NCBI GenBank assembly: GCA_018897415.1
Contig: JAHIKR010000264.1
Coordinates: forward strand, 1-17,092
From: Pseudomonadota bacterium
GTDB taxonomy: Bacteria > Desulfobacterota > Desulfobacteria > Desulfobacterales > ETH-SRB1
Direction: 5' to 3'
DNA: 17,092 nt
Both the position numbers and the translations under genes were made by a program. Positions 1 to 8,522 of this stretch are shown one piece after another. Each line of letters starts with the position of its first letter. Positions within the stretch are counted from its first letter, which is position 1. The notes beneath the pieces were generated by a model. It searched no databases, was not told the DNA's origin, and saw nothing but the letters and a program-made list of their open reading frames with translations.

Positions 1-1434
1 ACGCTGAGGCAATTCTTTGATCTTATAATCAAGCATTTGTGACAACAAGGACGGTTCTATTTCCATCATGCTTGTAGATTCCCAGCCGTTAAGTATTTTC
101 CCGCCCATTGCCGCATGGGAAATCTTGAAAGGATACCATAATGGGAATTGAGAATCAGGCCACTCGCCCAGGTAACCATAGTTGCCATCGATAGCGTCAA
201 TGCCCCATCGAAGAACATGAGCGCGAAAAAGGGAATTGCTGCCTAAGACTTCCGGTTCACTTTCGAAAACCTCATTCAAGGCATCAACCCATTCAGGGTA
301 TAATAGGAAAGCTGCGTGTCGGTGTAGAGTGTTGATGCCAATGCCTTTCTGTTTTGCCCACCTTACCTGCTTTAATAGACCTTTTCCTGATAATTGGCGG
401 GTCGCGGGAATGATGGCCCCATGTCCCTTCTGTAAAAGTAACCGCTTTACTTCATTTACATAATTCCTGGTACTGGTATTGTAGTGAAAAGCGATCTCAT
501 GGCCGCTATAATTCTTAAGTGTATTAACCCAAAAGGAGGTGTTTTTATCTTTCAGAACGGCATGAGTTCCCCGCAAGTCCTGTTTTGTTTCTTCAAATAA
601 ATATGATGTGTCCGTTGAATTATCTAGATCATGCTTCAAAACAATGGTCGTGTCAGATAGTCCCTTAATGCCAGGTCTCGGTATATCGCGAGAAAGTGCA
701 TTTATGTCAAAAAGAACTGTGGCCATAAATGAAACCCACTCGTCTAACCAGAATAAGCGATGTCTCCATGCCAACCATGGATTCAAATTCTCCTGACCCT
801 GTAGCCAGGACTGGAACGCTGCAAAAGGATTACCATTTAAATAATAAAAATTCTTATACTTGATGATGGCTGGTGCATTTTCAATCTTCGTGATCAATGC
901 TCGTGCTGGTGTTTGCCTTTCTCCGTGAATCTCTGCTAAATTTCCGTATGTTTTTAGATGAAAATATTCATTGTGATTGAGTAATAAAAAATTCCATTGA
1001 GGAGGTGCCATTAGCTGTGGTTTATGATCTGGAACGAGATAAGCTAATGCGGAATACGGATTATCCAGGTGAATCTCTTTCCACTTTAAATCTTTCTCAA
1101 AAAAATGATGCCATGCCGACATAGTTCCAGAAGCGACAATTGTTTTACCCTTTTTCAGCCAACAGCAAAGGTGAGATATGGTGGGTTCATCAAGTAGATG
1201 ATCAGCATGGGCAAAAAGTACGTTATCAACAACATCTGAAGCCAACTCATAAGGGCGGCATAATGTTGGGTGGTATCCGAGTCTCCACAAAAAATTCCAA
1301 ATGCCGCAGGTCCCCAAACCAACACCGTTTTTAATAGGCCATTCGCAGATTCCATTGGCACCATGGAATTTATATACGGGATCAGGACAGAAAAATTCAA
1401 TTTTATTGTTTTTAAAAACAATTGGTTGTCGCAT
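1..1434 (-). CDS. NodB/polysaccharide deacetylase-like protein, intact copy, 3' end beyond window
   Basis: The frame is open for 478 codons from ATG at 1434 to the window edge, so the C-terminus is missing. Residues about 262-375 look like a divergent NodB/polysaccharide deacetylase fold: a KHDLDNS metal-site-like motif (267-273), HEIAFHYN (312-319) and LHRH (370-373). The N-terminal 250 residues form a separate domain in which a stretch near 70-110 (DEP, then KGKTIVASG) resembles the Rossmann-like part of class I glutamine-amidotransferase-like domains; that is only a resemblance. The protein is strongly similar along its length to the broken copy at 1784-2995, which supports this start. It lies 24 bases after the stop of a methyltransferase remnant, the same methyltransferase-then-deacetylase order as upstream. 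A role in glycan deacetylation is inferred; it could be non-catalytic. I do not recognise a named family for the full architecture. Confidence 0.75.
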   Translation of the reverse strand, partial: MRQPIVFKNNKIEFFCPDPVYKFHGANGICEWPIKNGVGLGTCGIWNFLWRLGYHPTLCRPYELASDVVDNVLFAHADHLLDEPTISHLCCWLKKGKTIVASGTMSAWHHFFEKDLKWKEIHLDNPYSALAYLVPDHKPQLMAPPQWNFLLLNHNEYFHLKTYGNLAEIHGERQTPARALITKIENAPAIIKYKNFYYLNGNPFAAFQSWLQGQENLNPWLAWRHRLFWLDEWVSFMATVLFDINALSRDIPRPGIKGLSDTTIVLKHDLDNSTDTSYLFEETKQDLRGTHAVLKDKNTSFWVNTLKNYSGHEIAFHYNTSTRNYVNEVKRLLLQKGHGAIIPATRQLSGKGLLKQVRWAKQKGIGINTLHRHAAFLLYPEWVDALNEVFESEPEVLGSNSLFRAHVLRWGIDAIDGNYGYLGEWPDSQFPLWYPFKISHAAMGGKILNGWESTSMMEIEPSLLSQMLDYKIKELPQR

Positions 1435-1458
1435 CATCGATTATTATATAGAATAAAC

Positions 1459-1782
1459 TTAAATTTCTAAGCCAATATGCACGAGAGATGGTGACATTTT
1501 CGCCTTAATACTCGCAAAGATTAGACCGCCCGCCTGACCGGGAAAAATTCTTCGGAGGAGCGACATAAGCAAATGGCCTGTTGAAAACTCACTAAAAACA
1601 TTATTTAAATATGAACAGGGAAAGAAAAAAGTTTCATATTTAACGGATTGTAATGTAAAGCCAGTTTCTATAAGTATATTCTTAAAAGTTTTCTCTGTAA
1701 AAAAGTGGGTGTGGTCGGTTTTACGTGCAATATATGGTTGAATATAATTGTTTCTTAAACGCGCCATCAAGCAACCCTCATT
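1459..1782 (-). pseudogene. C-terminal remnant of a class I SAM methyltransferase (remnant C)
   Basis: The frame starting with NEGC at 1782 and ending with TAA at 1459 aligns with residues 164-258 of the intact methyltransferase at 3023-3799; both have NEGC followed by RLRNNYIQ, then a T-D-H-x-x-F-F motif. The first 160 or so residues, including the SAM-binding GxGxG region, are absent, so it cannot be a working methyltransferase. An ATG at 1836 can open a 125-codon chimeric frame, but its first 18 codons are out-of-frame reading of the neighbouring deacetylase-like pseudogene. The remnant lies directly upstream of the intact deacetylase-like gene at 1434, so it was probably the methyltransferase partner of that gene before a deletion removed its front half. 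Confidence 0.8.
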
Positions 1783-1783
1783 G

Positions 1784-2995
1784 AGATCGAAACATAGAAC
1801 TTGCCCCAAGGACATTGGATTCCATTTTAAAAACATAATTCAAAGCATCGACATATTCTGGGTAGAACATAAAAGAGAGATGTCTATGTAAGGTAGAGAT
1901 TCCTATTTTGTGAGTTTTGGCTCATTGTACTTGTTTGTACAAGCCATTACCTTTGACATCACGCCTATCAGGTCTGTATGAAAGTGAGGATAATCCAAGC
2001 TTTTGTCTTATCCAATTATGTTTCCTTGAATAGCGCCCGGTATTGTAATGAAAGGCTGACTCGTGCTTCGGAAATTGATTTAAGATCTTAACCCAGAATT
2101 TAGCATTAGAATCCCTGAGTACCCCATGGACGCCAGGGATGCCGTAATGTTCTTCAGCTTTTAAATATGAAGCATCTCGTGAGCCATCCAAATCATGCCT
2201 AAGCACTATGCATGTTTCCCCTAGCTCAGGCGCTAAAATTGTTTGCAGGGATTTGGGGAGTACACCTGTTTCCACCAGCAGAAAACGTAGATAGGCAGCC
2301 ATTTCATCAAGCCAGAACAACCTGTGTCTCCATTGGAGCCAAGGATTCAAATCCTCTTGTCCTTGCAGCCAGGCTTGAAATGAATGGAAAGGAGATCCAT
2401 TTAAGTAGATGAAGTTGTCTTTTTGGATAATAGCAGGCGACTGAGAATGCTTGAACAATAATGCCCTTGAAGGTGTTTGCCGTTCCCCCTGAATAGCTAA
2501 CAAGCATCCCAACTGTTTTATTCCTGAAACAGGATTTTCATGAAAAGTAAAAAAATTCCACAGTGGCGGTGCAATAATTTCTGCAGGTTCCCCCTCGAAG
2601 CCATAAGCCAGCGCCGCATAGGGATTATCGAACTTGTCGGTTTTCCCCTTAAACAATTCCGGCAAAAGAACCATCCAGACCCCTGGAGAACCACTTGCGA
2701 TTACTTGATAGTCATCCTCAACCAGCTTTCGCAATTGTCTAATGATTCCTATATCAACCAGAGGAGCATCTAAGACTACAAAAAGCCGACCATCTTGTGG
2801 TAGTAATGATATCTTCTTTTCAGTAATAAATTCAGCATGAATTCCGATGCGTAGTAAAAAATTCCAAACCCCAACGGCTCCTAATAATGAACCATTATTT
2901 TTCGGCCAGGAGATTTTTTTTCTCGCTCCAGAAAAACAAAATGTTTCACAATCTGAAAACTTCTGTGATGGATTCCAGATATAACAATTACTCAT
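1784..2995 (-). pseudogene. NodB/polysaccharide deacetylase-like protein, broken copy (in-frame TGA, missing C-terminus)
   Basis: This is a paralogue of the gene at 1-1434. It keeps the RHDLDGS motif, SAFHYN and LHRH, and shares the N-terminal domain with its WNFLLRIG segment. Two lesions are visible. First, a TGA at 1924-1922 follows KQVQ exactly where the intact copy has TGG (Trp 359); the same frame continues for about 46 more codons with clear homology. Second, at about 1784 homology stops after MFRS and the sequence switches to a methyltransferase tail, so roughly the last 75 residues present in the intact copy are lost. ATG at 2995 is preferred because it aligns with the intact copy's start; a GTG at 3022, directly after the upstream TGA, would add nine residues. 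A truncated 357-residue protein could still be made and retains the metal-site-like motifs, so residual function is not excluded. Confidence 0.8.
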
Positions 2996-3022
2996 TGGTT
3001 TTTTAAAAGAGGCTACCACCAC

Positions 3023-3799
3023 TCATTTCTCACGAAGTAGCATAAGTTGAAGGTCTCCGCATTGTGAAGGGAATACCTCTCCTATGTAAAAGAGGAGCCG
3101 TCTTAGAAAACCTATTTTCATCAGCATCATGTGAAGATAGGTATATGGTGTAAAAAATCCAAACCGGAAGAGTTTATCGACTTTGAATCCCGACTCCACC
3201 GCACGAGCGACCAGGGTATTCGAATTAAAAAAGTTTACGTGGTCGGTGTGTCTCAGAATTGATCTTTGAATGTAGTTGTTTCTTAGTCTGCCTAAAAAAC
3301 AACCTTCATTTGGAACTCCAAGAAGTAATAAGCCATCTTTTTTAAGCACTCGGTGAAGTTCGCCCAATGCTTCCATGAATTCTGGTATATGTTCAAGGAC
3401 ATGATTGCATATGATCACGTCAAACAACTGCTCTTGGAACGGCAGCTGTAGCAGGCTTGCACAACAGATATTTTCGGACAGTTTATTACCTACAACTCGT
3501 TTTATCCTTAATGGATTATAATCAATAGCAAAGAGGCTTAATTCTAAATTCAATTTTTTAGCTATTTTTTTTAATCCGAAAAGATTATTTCCATCACCAC
3601 ATCCAGCGTCCAGTACCCTGATTTTTGTTCTGTCTTTCAAGGAGCGATTTTTTTTGATAATGACGTGCTCAATTATTTCCCATCTCCTTTCAACAATCTC
3701 TCTGGTTCCAGAGTCAGCGAGTTGTTCTTTTTGTTCCCCCACATACCAAGAATTACGATCGTCAATATGCTCAGCTACAGATTTATTTTTATCAGACAT
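3023..3799 (-). CDS. class I SAM-dependent methyltransferase
   Basis: 258 residues. Motif I is LDAGCGDG (63-70), the acidic post-motif is AIDYNP (91-96) and the motif II/III region is NHVLEHIPE (132-140), all typical of the Methyltransf_11/25 type that modifies small molecules or sugars. An N-terminal aromatic stretch (NSWYVGEQ, 16-23) is shared with the decayed relative at 14499-14944, which marks a subfamily recurring four times in this window. ATG at 3799 gives the usual length; no strong Shine-Dalgarno is visible. It ends in TGA at 3025-3023, immediately before the deacetylase-like pseudogene, implying co-transcription. The substrate is unknown; glycan O- or N-methylation is inferred from context. 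Confidence 0.88.
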   Translation of the reverse strand: MSDKNKSVAEHIDDRNSWYVGEQKEQLADSGTREIVERRWEIIEHVIIKKNRSLKDRTKIRVLDAGCGDGNNLFGLKKIAKKLNLELSLFAIDYNPLRIKRVVGNKLSENICCASLLQLPFQEQLFDVIICNHVLEHIPEFMEALGELHRVLKKDGLLLLGVPNEGCFLGRLRNNYIQRSILRHTDHVNFFNSNTLVARAVESGFKVDKLFRFGFFTPYTYLHMMLMKIGFLRRLLFYIGEVFPSQCGDLQLMLLREK

Positions 3800-3923
3800 G
3801 AAGTTATTATGTGCTTCACATTACGTAAGTGTTGCAGCTGCTCTTTTTGAGAGATATGGATTGGCACTGCTTTAAGGGAATAAAAGAATAGTTGCAGTTG
3901 ACGATCGAAGTGCATCAGGTTGT

Positions 3924-4658
3924 CTATTTGCGCTGAGCACAGACTACGATAGACATCCCAAAAGGCAAAGAAAACTTTGAGAGAATTCGGCTTTCAAATG
4001 AAAAAACACTTGTAAAGATACTATTAATTATAGAAGGAGGTAATTTTAAAGCAAAACAGGAATAACTTTTGAAAATCCTGGATAATAGAATATTTAAAAC
4101 TGCTAATGGAAACAATAGGGTATTAAAATAACTCTTGTACAAAACTTTAAAGCCGGCTGTCTCTATAACAGAGATAATCTGTGCACTGGTATAACGTCTC
4201 TTATGGTGACTTAGTTCATCGTGCGGACTCCATAACATGTTATATGCTGGAACAGTTAAGACAAGCAGCCCGTTCGGGTTAAGGCGGGCATGTATTACCT
4301 GAATAGATTTGAGGTCATCATCTATATGCTCTATAACATCAAACGCTGCAACAAGATCAAACGCCTTGTCGTCAAAAGGTAGGCTGTCTGGTAAGTATCC
4401 CTTTTCTATTTGAGCAATCCCACGACTTGCAGAGCGTTTAAGGGCAGCGTCATTCATTTCAACTGCAAACAATTTCCCATAATTGGCTAGGAGTGGTAAG
4501 TTGCCACCATTACCGCACCCTATTTCAAAGATATCTTTGGGCTGACCGGTCACCTGAAAGAAGGAATCAATCGCCGATTTCAGTATTGCCCTCCTTCCTC
4601 GAAACCACCAATGCACATCTTCCACATCTGCAGCAATAAAGTAATATTTTATATACAC
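3924..4658 (-). CDS. class I SAM-dependent methyltransferase, HWWF-type
   Basis: 244 residues. An N-terminal HWWFRGRR signature (16-23) precedes motif I FEIGCGNGG (44-52), an acidic residue in AVEMND (65-70) and FDVIEHI (106-112). Proteins with this layout are common in polysaccharide clusters beside GT2 glycosyltransferases. After DELSHHKRRYT the C-terminal third is hydrophobic (about 155-190), suggesting membrane association. The start is forced: an in-frame TAA lies directly before the GTG at 4658, so GTG or a later internal codon must be used. It belongs to a different subfamily from the methyltransferase at 3023-3799. The substrate cannot be told from sequence. Confidence 0.87.
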   Translation of the reverse strand: MYIKYYFIAADVEDVHWWFRGRRAILKSAIDSFFQVTGQPKDIFEIGCGNGGNLPLLANYGKLFAVEMNDAALKRSASRGIAQIEKGYLPDSLPFDDKAFDLVAAFDVIEHIDDDLKSIQVIHARLNPNGLLVLTVPAYNMLWSPHDELSHHKRRYTSAQIISVIETAGFKVLYKSYFNTLLFPLAVLNILLSRIFKSYSCFALKLPPSIINSIFTSVFSFESRILSKFSLPFGMSIVVCAQRK

Positions 4659-4719
4659 TTAAATTTCTTTGTTATTACACTTTAAAGCTATTGTTGGCTT
4701 TTAGCTACGCCCAAGAACC

Positions 4720-4798
4720 GTTGCACAATATAGAGAATCGATGCCACAAGAGTACTGTATGTATTGCATGATCATTACTCTTTTTTTATATGTGCAAC
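4720..4798. repeat. imperfect inverted repeat in intergenic gap
   Basis: The arms at 4720-4732 (GTTGCACAATATA) and 4787-4798 (TATATGTGCAAC) are inverted copies with one base of length difference; the outer eight bases pair perfectly. Nested inside are GAGTA (4750-4754) and TACTC (4776-4780), followed on the plus strand by seven T. The element sits in the 145-base gap between the radical SAM gene and the HWWF methyltransferase. It could be an mRNA structure or processing site, or chance. The T-run is on the wrong side for a minus-strand terminator. Confidence 0.35.
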
Positions 4799-4803
4799 AG
4801 CCT

Positions 4804-6375
4804 CTACTTTTTGTTTTTTTCTGCCAGCGCATGATGTAGCCTTATCACTCCCAGCCTCCAGAATATCCAACTTGGTTTTCCCGGCATGACAGAAAAATCC
4901 ATGTGTTTTAAATGGATAATTCCGCGCTTTAGATAAAGGATCGCCTTAATTATAATCATAAGATTCTTGTAACATTTCTGCTCCTCACAAGAAGGCTTAA
5001 CTTTTTTTAAAAAATAATTAAATATCTTATCCGGCAACCGAACAATTGGTATGGCAAAAACCAGTATATTAGCTATCGTGGGCTTTGTTTCGGTATAATC
5101 ATCTTTAATATCCTTTGCCACCACACCTAAACTGGATAATTTGACTGCCAGCTCAGTATTAGGAATAACACGAAGCGAAAACCCATTAATTGTGTATGGA
5201 CGGGGTAATTTTTGTAGAAGTCTTAATGTTTTCTCAATATCATCTTTAGTCTCGACAGGATTATCCAGTATAAAGTCATAGGCAGGGAGAATCATACGTT
5301 TAGAAAATGCATTGATTATGCTAGCAGATTTTAAAGTAATCTCATTGTTGTGAGGCCTTCTGTAAAAATTCAGAATACGGTCGCTACCGCTTTGGATACC
5401 CATTCGTACCCTATTCATCCCACCGCGTACTAATAAATCCATCTTGTCATGCCTTACTAGATTAGGATTTAATCCCTGGACACAGAATGGAATCTTTATT
5501 TCTTTTCTCCATTTATCTGAAAATTCTGTCAAGGTTTTCAAGTCAATGGCAATAAAACTGTCATCGTGAAAGATAACCACGGAGATATATGGTTGTTTCT
5601 TGATAGCATGCTTTATTTCGTTAATAATATAATCAACAGACGGAAATCGAAGTTTGGAGTAGGTTTTGTCATTTTCAATAAACTTTGAATTTGAACAATA
5701 TACGCATCGAAAAGGACAGCCTACAGACCATATAGTATGGTAGGCCAAGCCGATGAATCTTATGTATACACTTTGATCTATTGGCATAAACCCTTGCCCC
5801 TCTACAAAGATCAACTCATTTTGCGCATATAAATTGTGAGGCAGAGTTTCCATCTCTTTAGGAGTAAGCAGAGGCCTAAATTCGTTTTTTATTAGTGAAT
5901 TATTTGTGTTAAACCAGAAGTTACGTGTTTTTAAATAATCGTCGCCACCTTTTTTATATGCAGAGAGGAACTCAGAAAAAGCTAATTCGCCTTCACCTAT
6001 GCATATAGCATTTGCATAAAGAATAGCTTTATCAGGATTTACAATAGGATGTATCCCTCCCCAAACAATATAAACATTGGGATTTCTGGAACGAATTTTG
6101 ACGATAATCTTTTCTGTAAGATATGCAAATGGTGTCATGCTTGAAAAGCATACCATGTTAGCTTTTGCTAAATAACAAGCTACTTTGTCTAAATCTTGAT
6201 CTGATAAATCGTAATTAGTCTTATCGCTCCTTATAAAGTTTATTGGTGAATAGCGATTTGAAGGAGCCACATAACATACTTCTGTTTGAGGATGAACAAG
6301 ACGTGCAAAAGCCGCAACCTTTCTAAAACCAATTGCTGTGATTCCGTTTTCTATGTTTACAAATATAATTCTCAT
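4804..6375 (-). CDS. B12-binding-type radical SAM protein
   Basis: 523 residues. The N-terminal 200 residues look like a cobalamin-binding (Rossmann) domain, with WGGIHP (105-110) and IGEGE (126-130), the usual marks of this fold. The DxHxxG motif for lower-axial cobalamin ligation is not seen, so binding, if any, may lack His ligation. The Elp3-type radical SAM domain follows, with GCPFRCVYC placing the 4Fe-4S cysteines at 220, 224 and 227, and RMGIQSGSDRIL downstream. ATG at 6375 is preferred over an upstream TTG at 6396 because it directly begins the conserved MRIIFVN strand. Family members include methylases, ring-forming enzymes and many unknowns; C-methylation or rearrangement of a glycan or lipid precursor is inferred only from location. 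Confidence 0.88.
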   Translation of the reverse strand: MRIIFVNIENGITAIGFRKVAAFARLVHPQTEVCYVAPSNRYSPINFIRSDKTNYDLSDQDLDKVACYLAKANMVCFSSMTPFAYLTEKIIVKIRSRNPNVYIVWGGIHPIVNPDKAILYANAICIGEGELAFSEFLSAYKKGGDDYLKTRNFWFNTNNSLIKNEFRPLLTPKEMETLPHNLYAQNELIFVEGQGFMPIDQSVYIRFIGLAYHTIWSVGCPFRCVYCSNSKFIENDKTYSKLRFPSVDYIINEIKHAIKKQPYISVVIFHDDSFIAIDLKTLTEFSDKWRKEIKIPFCVQGLNPNLVRHDKMDLLVRGGMNRVRMGIQSGSDRILNFYRRPHNNEITLKSASIINAFSKRMILPAYDFILDNPVETKDDIEKTLRLLQKLPRPYTINGFSLRVIPNTELAVKLSSLGVVAKDIKDDYTETKPTIANILVFAIPIVRLPDKIFNYFLKKVKPSCEEQKCYKNLMIIIKAILYLKRGIIHLKHMDFSVMPGKPSWIFWRLGVIRLHHALAEKNKK

Positions 6376-6504
6376 TGTATTATTGTCTGCTGCCAAGATA
6401 CCTCAATAGATGACTGTGCTTGGCAGTATATGCTATTTCTTGTTAAAATCTGTTAGCTATGCCGGCATCAATTATTATATTCCGATTAATCAAGAGTTTG
6501 AGTC

Positions 6505-7548
6505 TTATCGAAATAATTGAAACTTAATAGCGTTGGCAATGGCGCTTTTATGTAGGCAGGAGGAAAGAGAATATTCGATAGTATTCGTACTTGCACATGC
6601 GTAGCAATCCGGCCTTGTTTTCACCAACGTTTCCCATGCGTTAAGTACCCCAACATCCTTGACATTCGGTCCGATAGGCATGCCTGGTTTTAAACAATAA
6701 TGAAGGATTCCGTCGGCGCTCAAACCAACATAATACTTTGAATTTACACAAGGTATAGGCCGCTGATACCCTTCAGGAAGCTTGGCGTTTTTCATCATTA
6801 TTTCCCCATACCCTAACGGCCAATTAATCATAGCTTCAATAGTATATAAGGAATTACCAATGGGATACCCTTGCTTCTTTAATTCATAATATTTCCCCCA
6901 GAAGGCTCTATATTCATCATCTTTAATAATAAGTTCTTTATTATTGCCAGCCTCGATATAATGGGCTGGAGAAATTGTTATCATGACACCAAGTTCTTTT
7001 GCGACATGAACTAATTCTTCAAATTTATGAAGATTGGCTCGTGTAAGCATAGAATGGATACGGCATTTGAGTCCGACGCTTTTTGCTTTTTCTATATTTG
7101 AAATAGCCAGTTCATAAACACCTTTGCCCCGGTGGGAGTCATTTGCCTCACCGATACCATCGAGGCTGACACAAATACCGTCAGCAAACTTGAGTTCATC
7201 AATTTTTTTGTCGATGAGGGTCCCATTAGTATTTACATGAATGACGATACCTTTTCGGTGAATGTATTCCACAATTTCACCGAATTTTTTATGCACAAGT
7301 GGCTCTCCGCCCAGAAGAAATATCATCCTCGTGCCAAGTCTGTAAAAATCGTCTATTATTTTTTTTATTTCTTCAAGAGTGAATTCCGAATTACGAACTT
7401 CTTGAGGAACTTTCTCATCCTGAATAAAGCAATAAGAACAACGCAGATTACATTTGTTTGTAATATATAAACTCAACATTACAGGTTTGCTGGCATTCGA
7501 GAATTTTAGTTTTAAAAGATTGTAGGTTAAATTTAGAATCTTTTTCAT
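6505..7548 (-). CDS. radical SAM protein with SPASM-like C-terminus
   Basis: 347 residues. The radical SAM core starts at about residue 25 with CNLRCSYC (4Fe-4S cysteines 33, 37, 40), then GGEP (80-83) for SAM methionine contact, VNTNGT and VSLDG strands. The C-terminal part carries cysteines at 267, 285, 315, 318 and 331, with a G-x-L-H-Y-C layout typical of SPASM/twitch domains that hold auxiliary Fe-S clusters. Known SPASM enzymes mature peptides or oxidise and epimerise sugars and aminocyclitols; here a sugar-like substrate is inferred from context. The gene starts nine bases after the stop of the upstream GT2 gene, with an AAGGAG ribosome binding site, so it is operonic. Confidence 0.9.
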   Translation of the reverse strand: MKKILNLTYNLLKLKFSNASKPVMLSLYITNKCNLRCSYCFIQDEKVPQEVRNSEFTLEEIKKIIDDFYRLGTRMIFLLGGEPLVHKKFGEIVEYIHRKGIVIHVNTNGTLIDKKIDELKFADGICVSLDGIGEANDSHRGKGVYELAISNIEKAKSVGLKCRIHSMLTRANLHKFEELVHVAKELGVMITISPAHYIEAGNNKELIIKDDEYRAFWGKYYELKKQGYPIGNSLYTIEAMINWPLGYGEIMMKNAKLPEGYQRPIPCVNSKYYVGLSADGILHYCLKPGMPIGPNVKDVGVLNAWETLVKTRPDCYACASTNTIEYSLSSCLHKSAIANAIKFQLFR

Positions 7549-7552
7549 ACTT

Positions 7553-7558
7553 CTCCTT
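7553..7558 (-). promoter_or_regulatory. ribosome binding site overlapping upstream stop codon
   Basis: AAGGAG on the minus strand begins inside the TAA stop of the GT2 gene and lies four bases before ATG 7548. It is the clearest Shine-Dalgarno match in the window. It fixes the start of the radical SAM/SPASM gene and indicates translational coupling. Confidence 0.75.
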
Positions 7559-8522
7559 ATGAATTATCCCGGCTTTTGTGCGATTCGTTTTCTATGAATC
7601 TTTCCACAACATACTGCGGACGCTTGCGGGATTCGTCTAAAATACGAAGCAGATATTCACTCAAAATACCTAGAGAGAATAACATTGCTGCTCCCAGGAG
7701 CGAAAGCAATCCGATTACCGACATCCACCCAGCAGGGGAAGCCTTCAGAAAGAACCACAAAAGAAACATTACACTCAAATACAAAACGGACAAAACAGAA
7801 ACAATAAATCCCATGTAAGTAATAAGACGGGCAGGCAAATATGTGAAACCAATAAGCGTATCGCAAGTAAACCGGATTTTACGCCACAGGCTCCACTGAG
7901 AGGTGCCTTCTTTGCGGATCTTACGTTTTATAGGCAAGCATAGAGGTTTATACCCAAGCCAGTAAATAAGTACAAAAATAGAGGAATTCTTTTCGTTGAT
8001 ATGATTTATATCATCAACTACCTGACGGGACAATAAACAAAAGTCATAACCCAATTCAGGAAAATCTGGCAGGGCAAACTTTCGAACCAGACGCCAATAT
8101 ATCCCGGATATCATTTGGTGTAATTTGCCTTCCTCGCGTTCCTGCCGCATGCCTATCACAAACATAGCACCGTGTTCCCATTCCTTTATCATATCTATAA
8201 ACTTCTCATGAGGCTCTTGTAGATCAGCGGAGATGATGCCGACACAGTCACCATTAGCATATCGCAACCCAGCCTGAATAGCTGCTGTTTGACCGAAATT
8301 CCGCGTGAGCTTTACTATCTTAACAACCTCCGGCAGGCGTTCCGCATGTTGTGTTAAAATCTGCAGTGATGAATCGGTCGAGCCATCATCCACAAATAGC
8401 AGTTCAAGGTTATAGTTAGGAATTCTTTCTCCAAGACTTAATAATTTTGGTATAGTGTCATTCAGATTATTTTCGTTCTGATATACGGGAATTACAATTG
8501 AAAAAGTCTTATTGTTGTTCAT
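7557..8522 (-). CDS. GT2 family glycosyltransferase, polyprenyl-phosphate type
   Basis: 321 residues in the arrangement of dolichol/undecaprenyl-phosphate sugar transferases (DPM1, GtrB and ArnC relatives). A GT-A domain carries SIVIPVYQNE at the start, FVDDGSTD (43-50) and the ADLQ motif (99-102, family version of DxD). Two predicted membrane helices follow at about 234-258 and 265-290, then a short charged tail. Such enzymes move a sugar from a nucleotide donor onto a polyprenyl-phosphate carrier at the cytoplasmic face, supplying substrate to a GT-C enzyme; the polytopic protein at 11351-13111 is a candidate partner (inference). The ATG overlaps the TGA of the WbqC-like gene as ATGA, with AAGGA upstream, so the two are translationally coupled. 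The sugar donor cannot be predicted. Confidence 0.92.
   Translation of the reverse strand: MNNNKTFSIVIPVYQNENNLNDTIPKLLSLGERIPNYNLELLFVDDGSTDSSLQILTQHAERLPEVVKIVKLTRNFGQTAAIQAGLRYANGDCVGIISADLQEPHEKFIDMIKEWEHGAMFVIGMRQEREEGKLHQMISGIYWRLVRKFALPDFPELGYDFCLLSRQVVDDINHINEKNSSIFVLIYWLGYKPLCLPIKRKIRKEGTSQWSLWRKIRFTCDTLIGFTYLPARLITYMGFIVSVLSVLYLSVMFLLWFFLKASPAGWMSVIGLLSLLGAAMLFSLGILSEYLLRILDESRKRPQYVVERFIENESHKSRDNS

Noticed and set aside
236..463. Plus-strand open frames in the left part (such as 236-463, 608-796, 2212-2412 and 2540-2773).
   Set aside because: All lie antisense to the homologous minus-strand deacetylase-like genes, are short and show no domain signal.
6459..6468. Ten-base palindrome ATGCCGGCAT upstream of the B12 radical SAM gene.
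   Set aside because: A single short palindrome without a second copy or a promoter around it is expected by chance.
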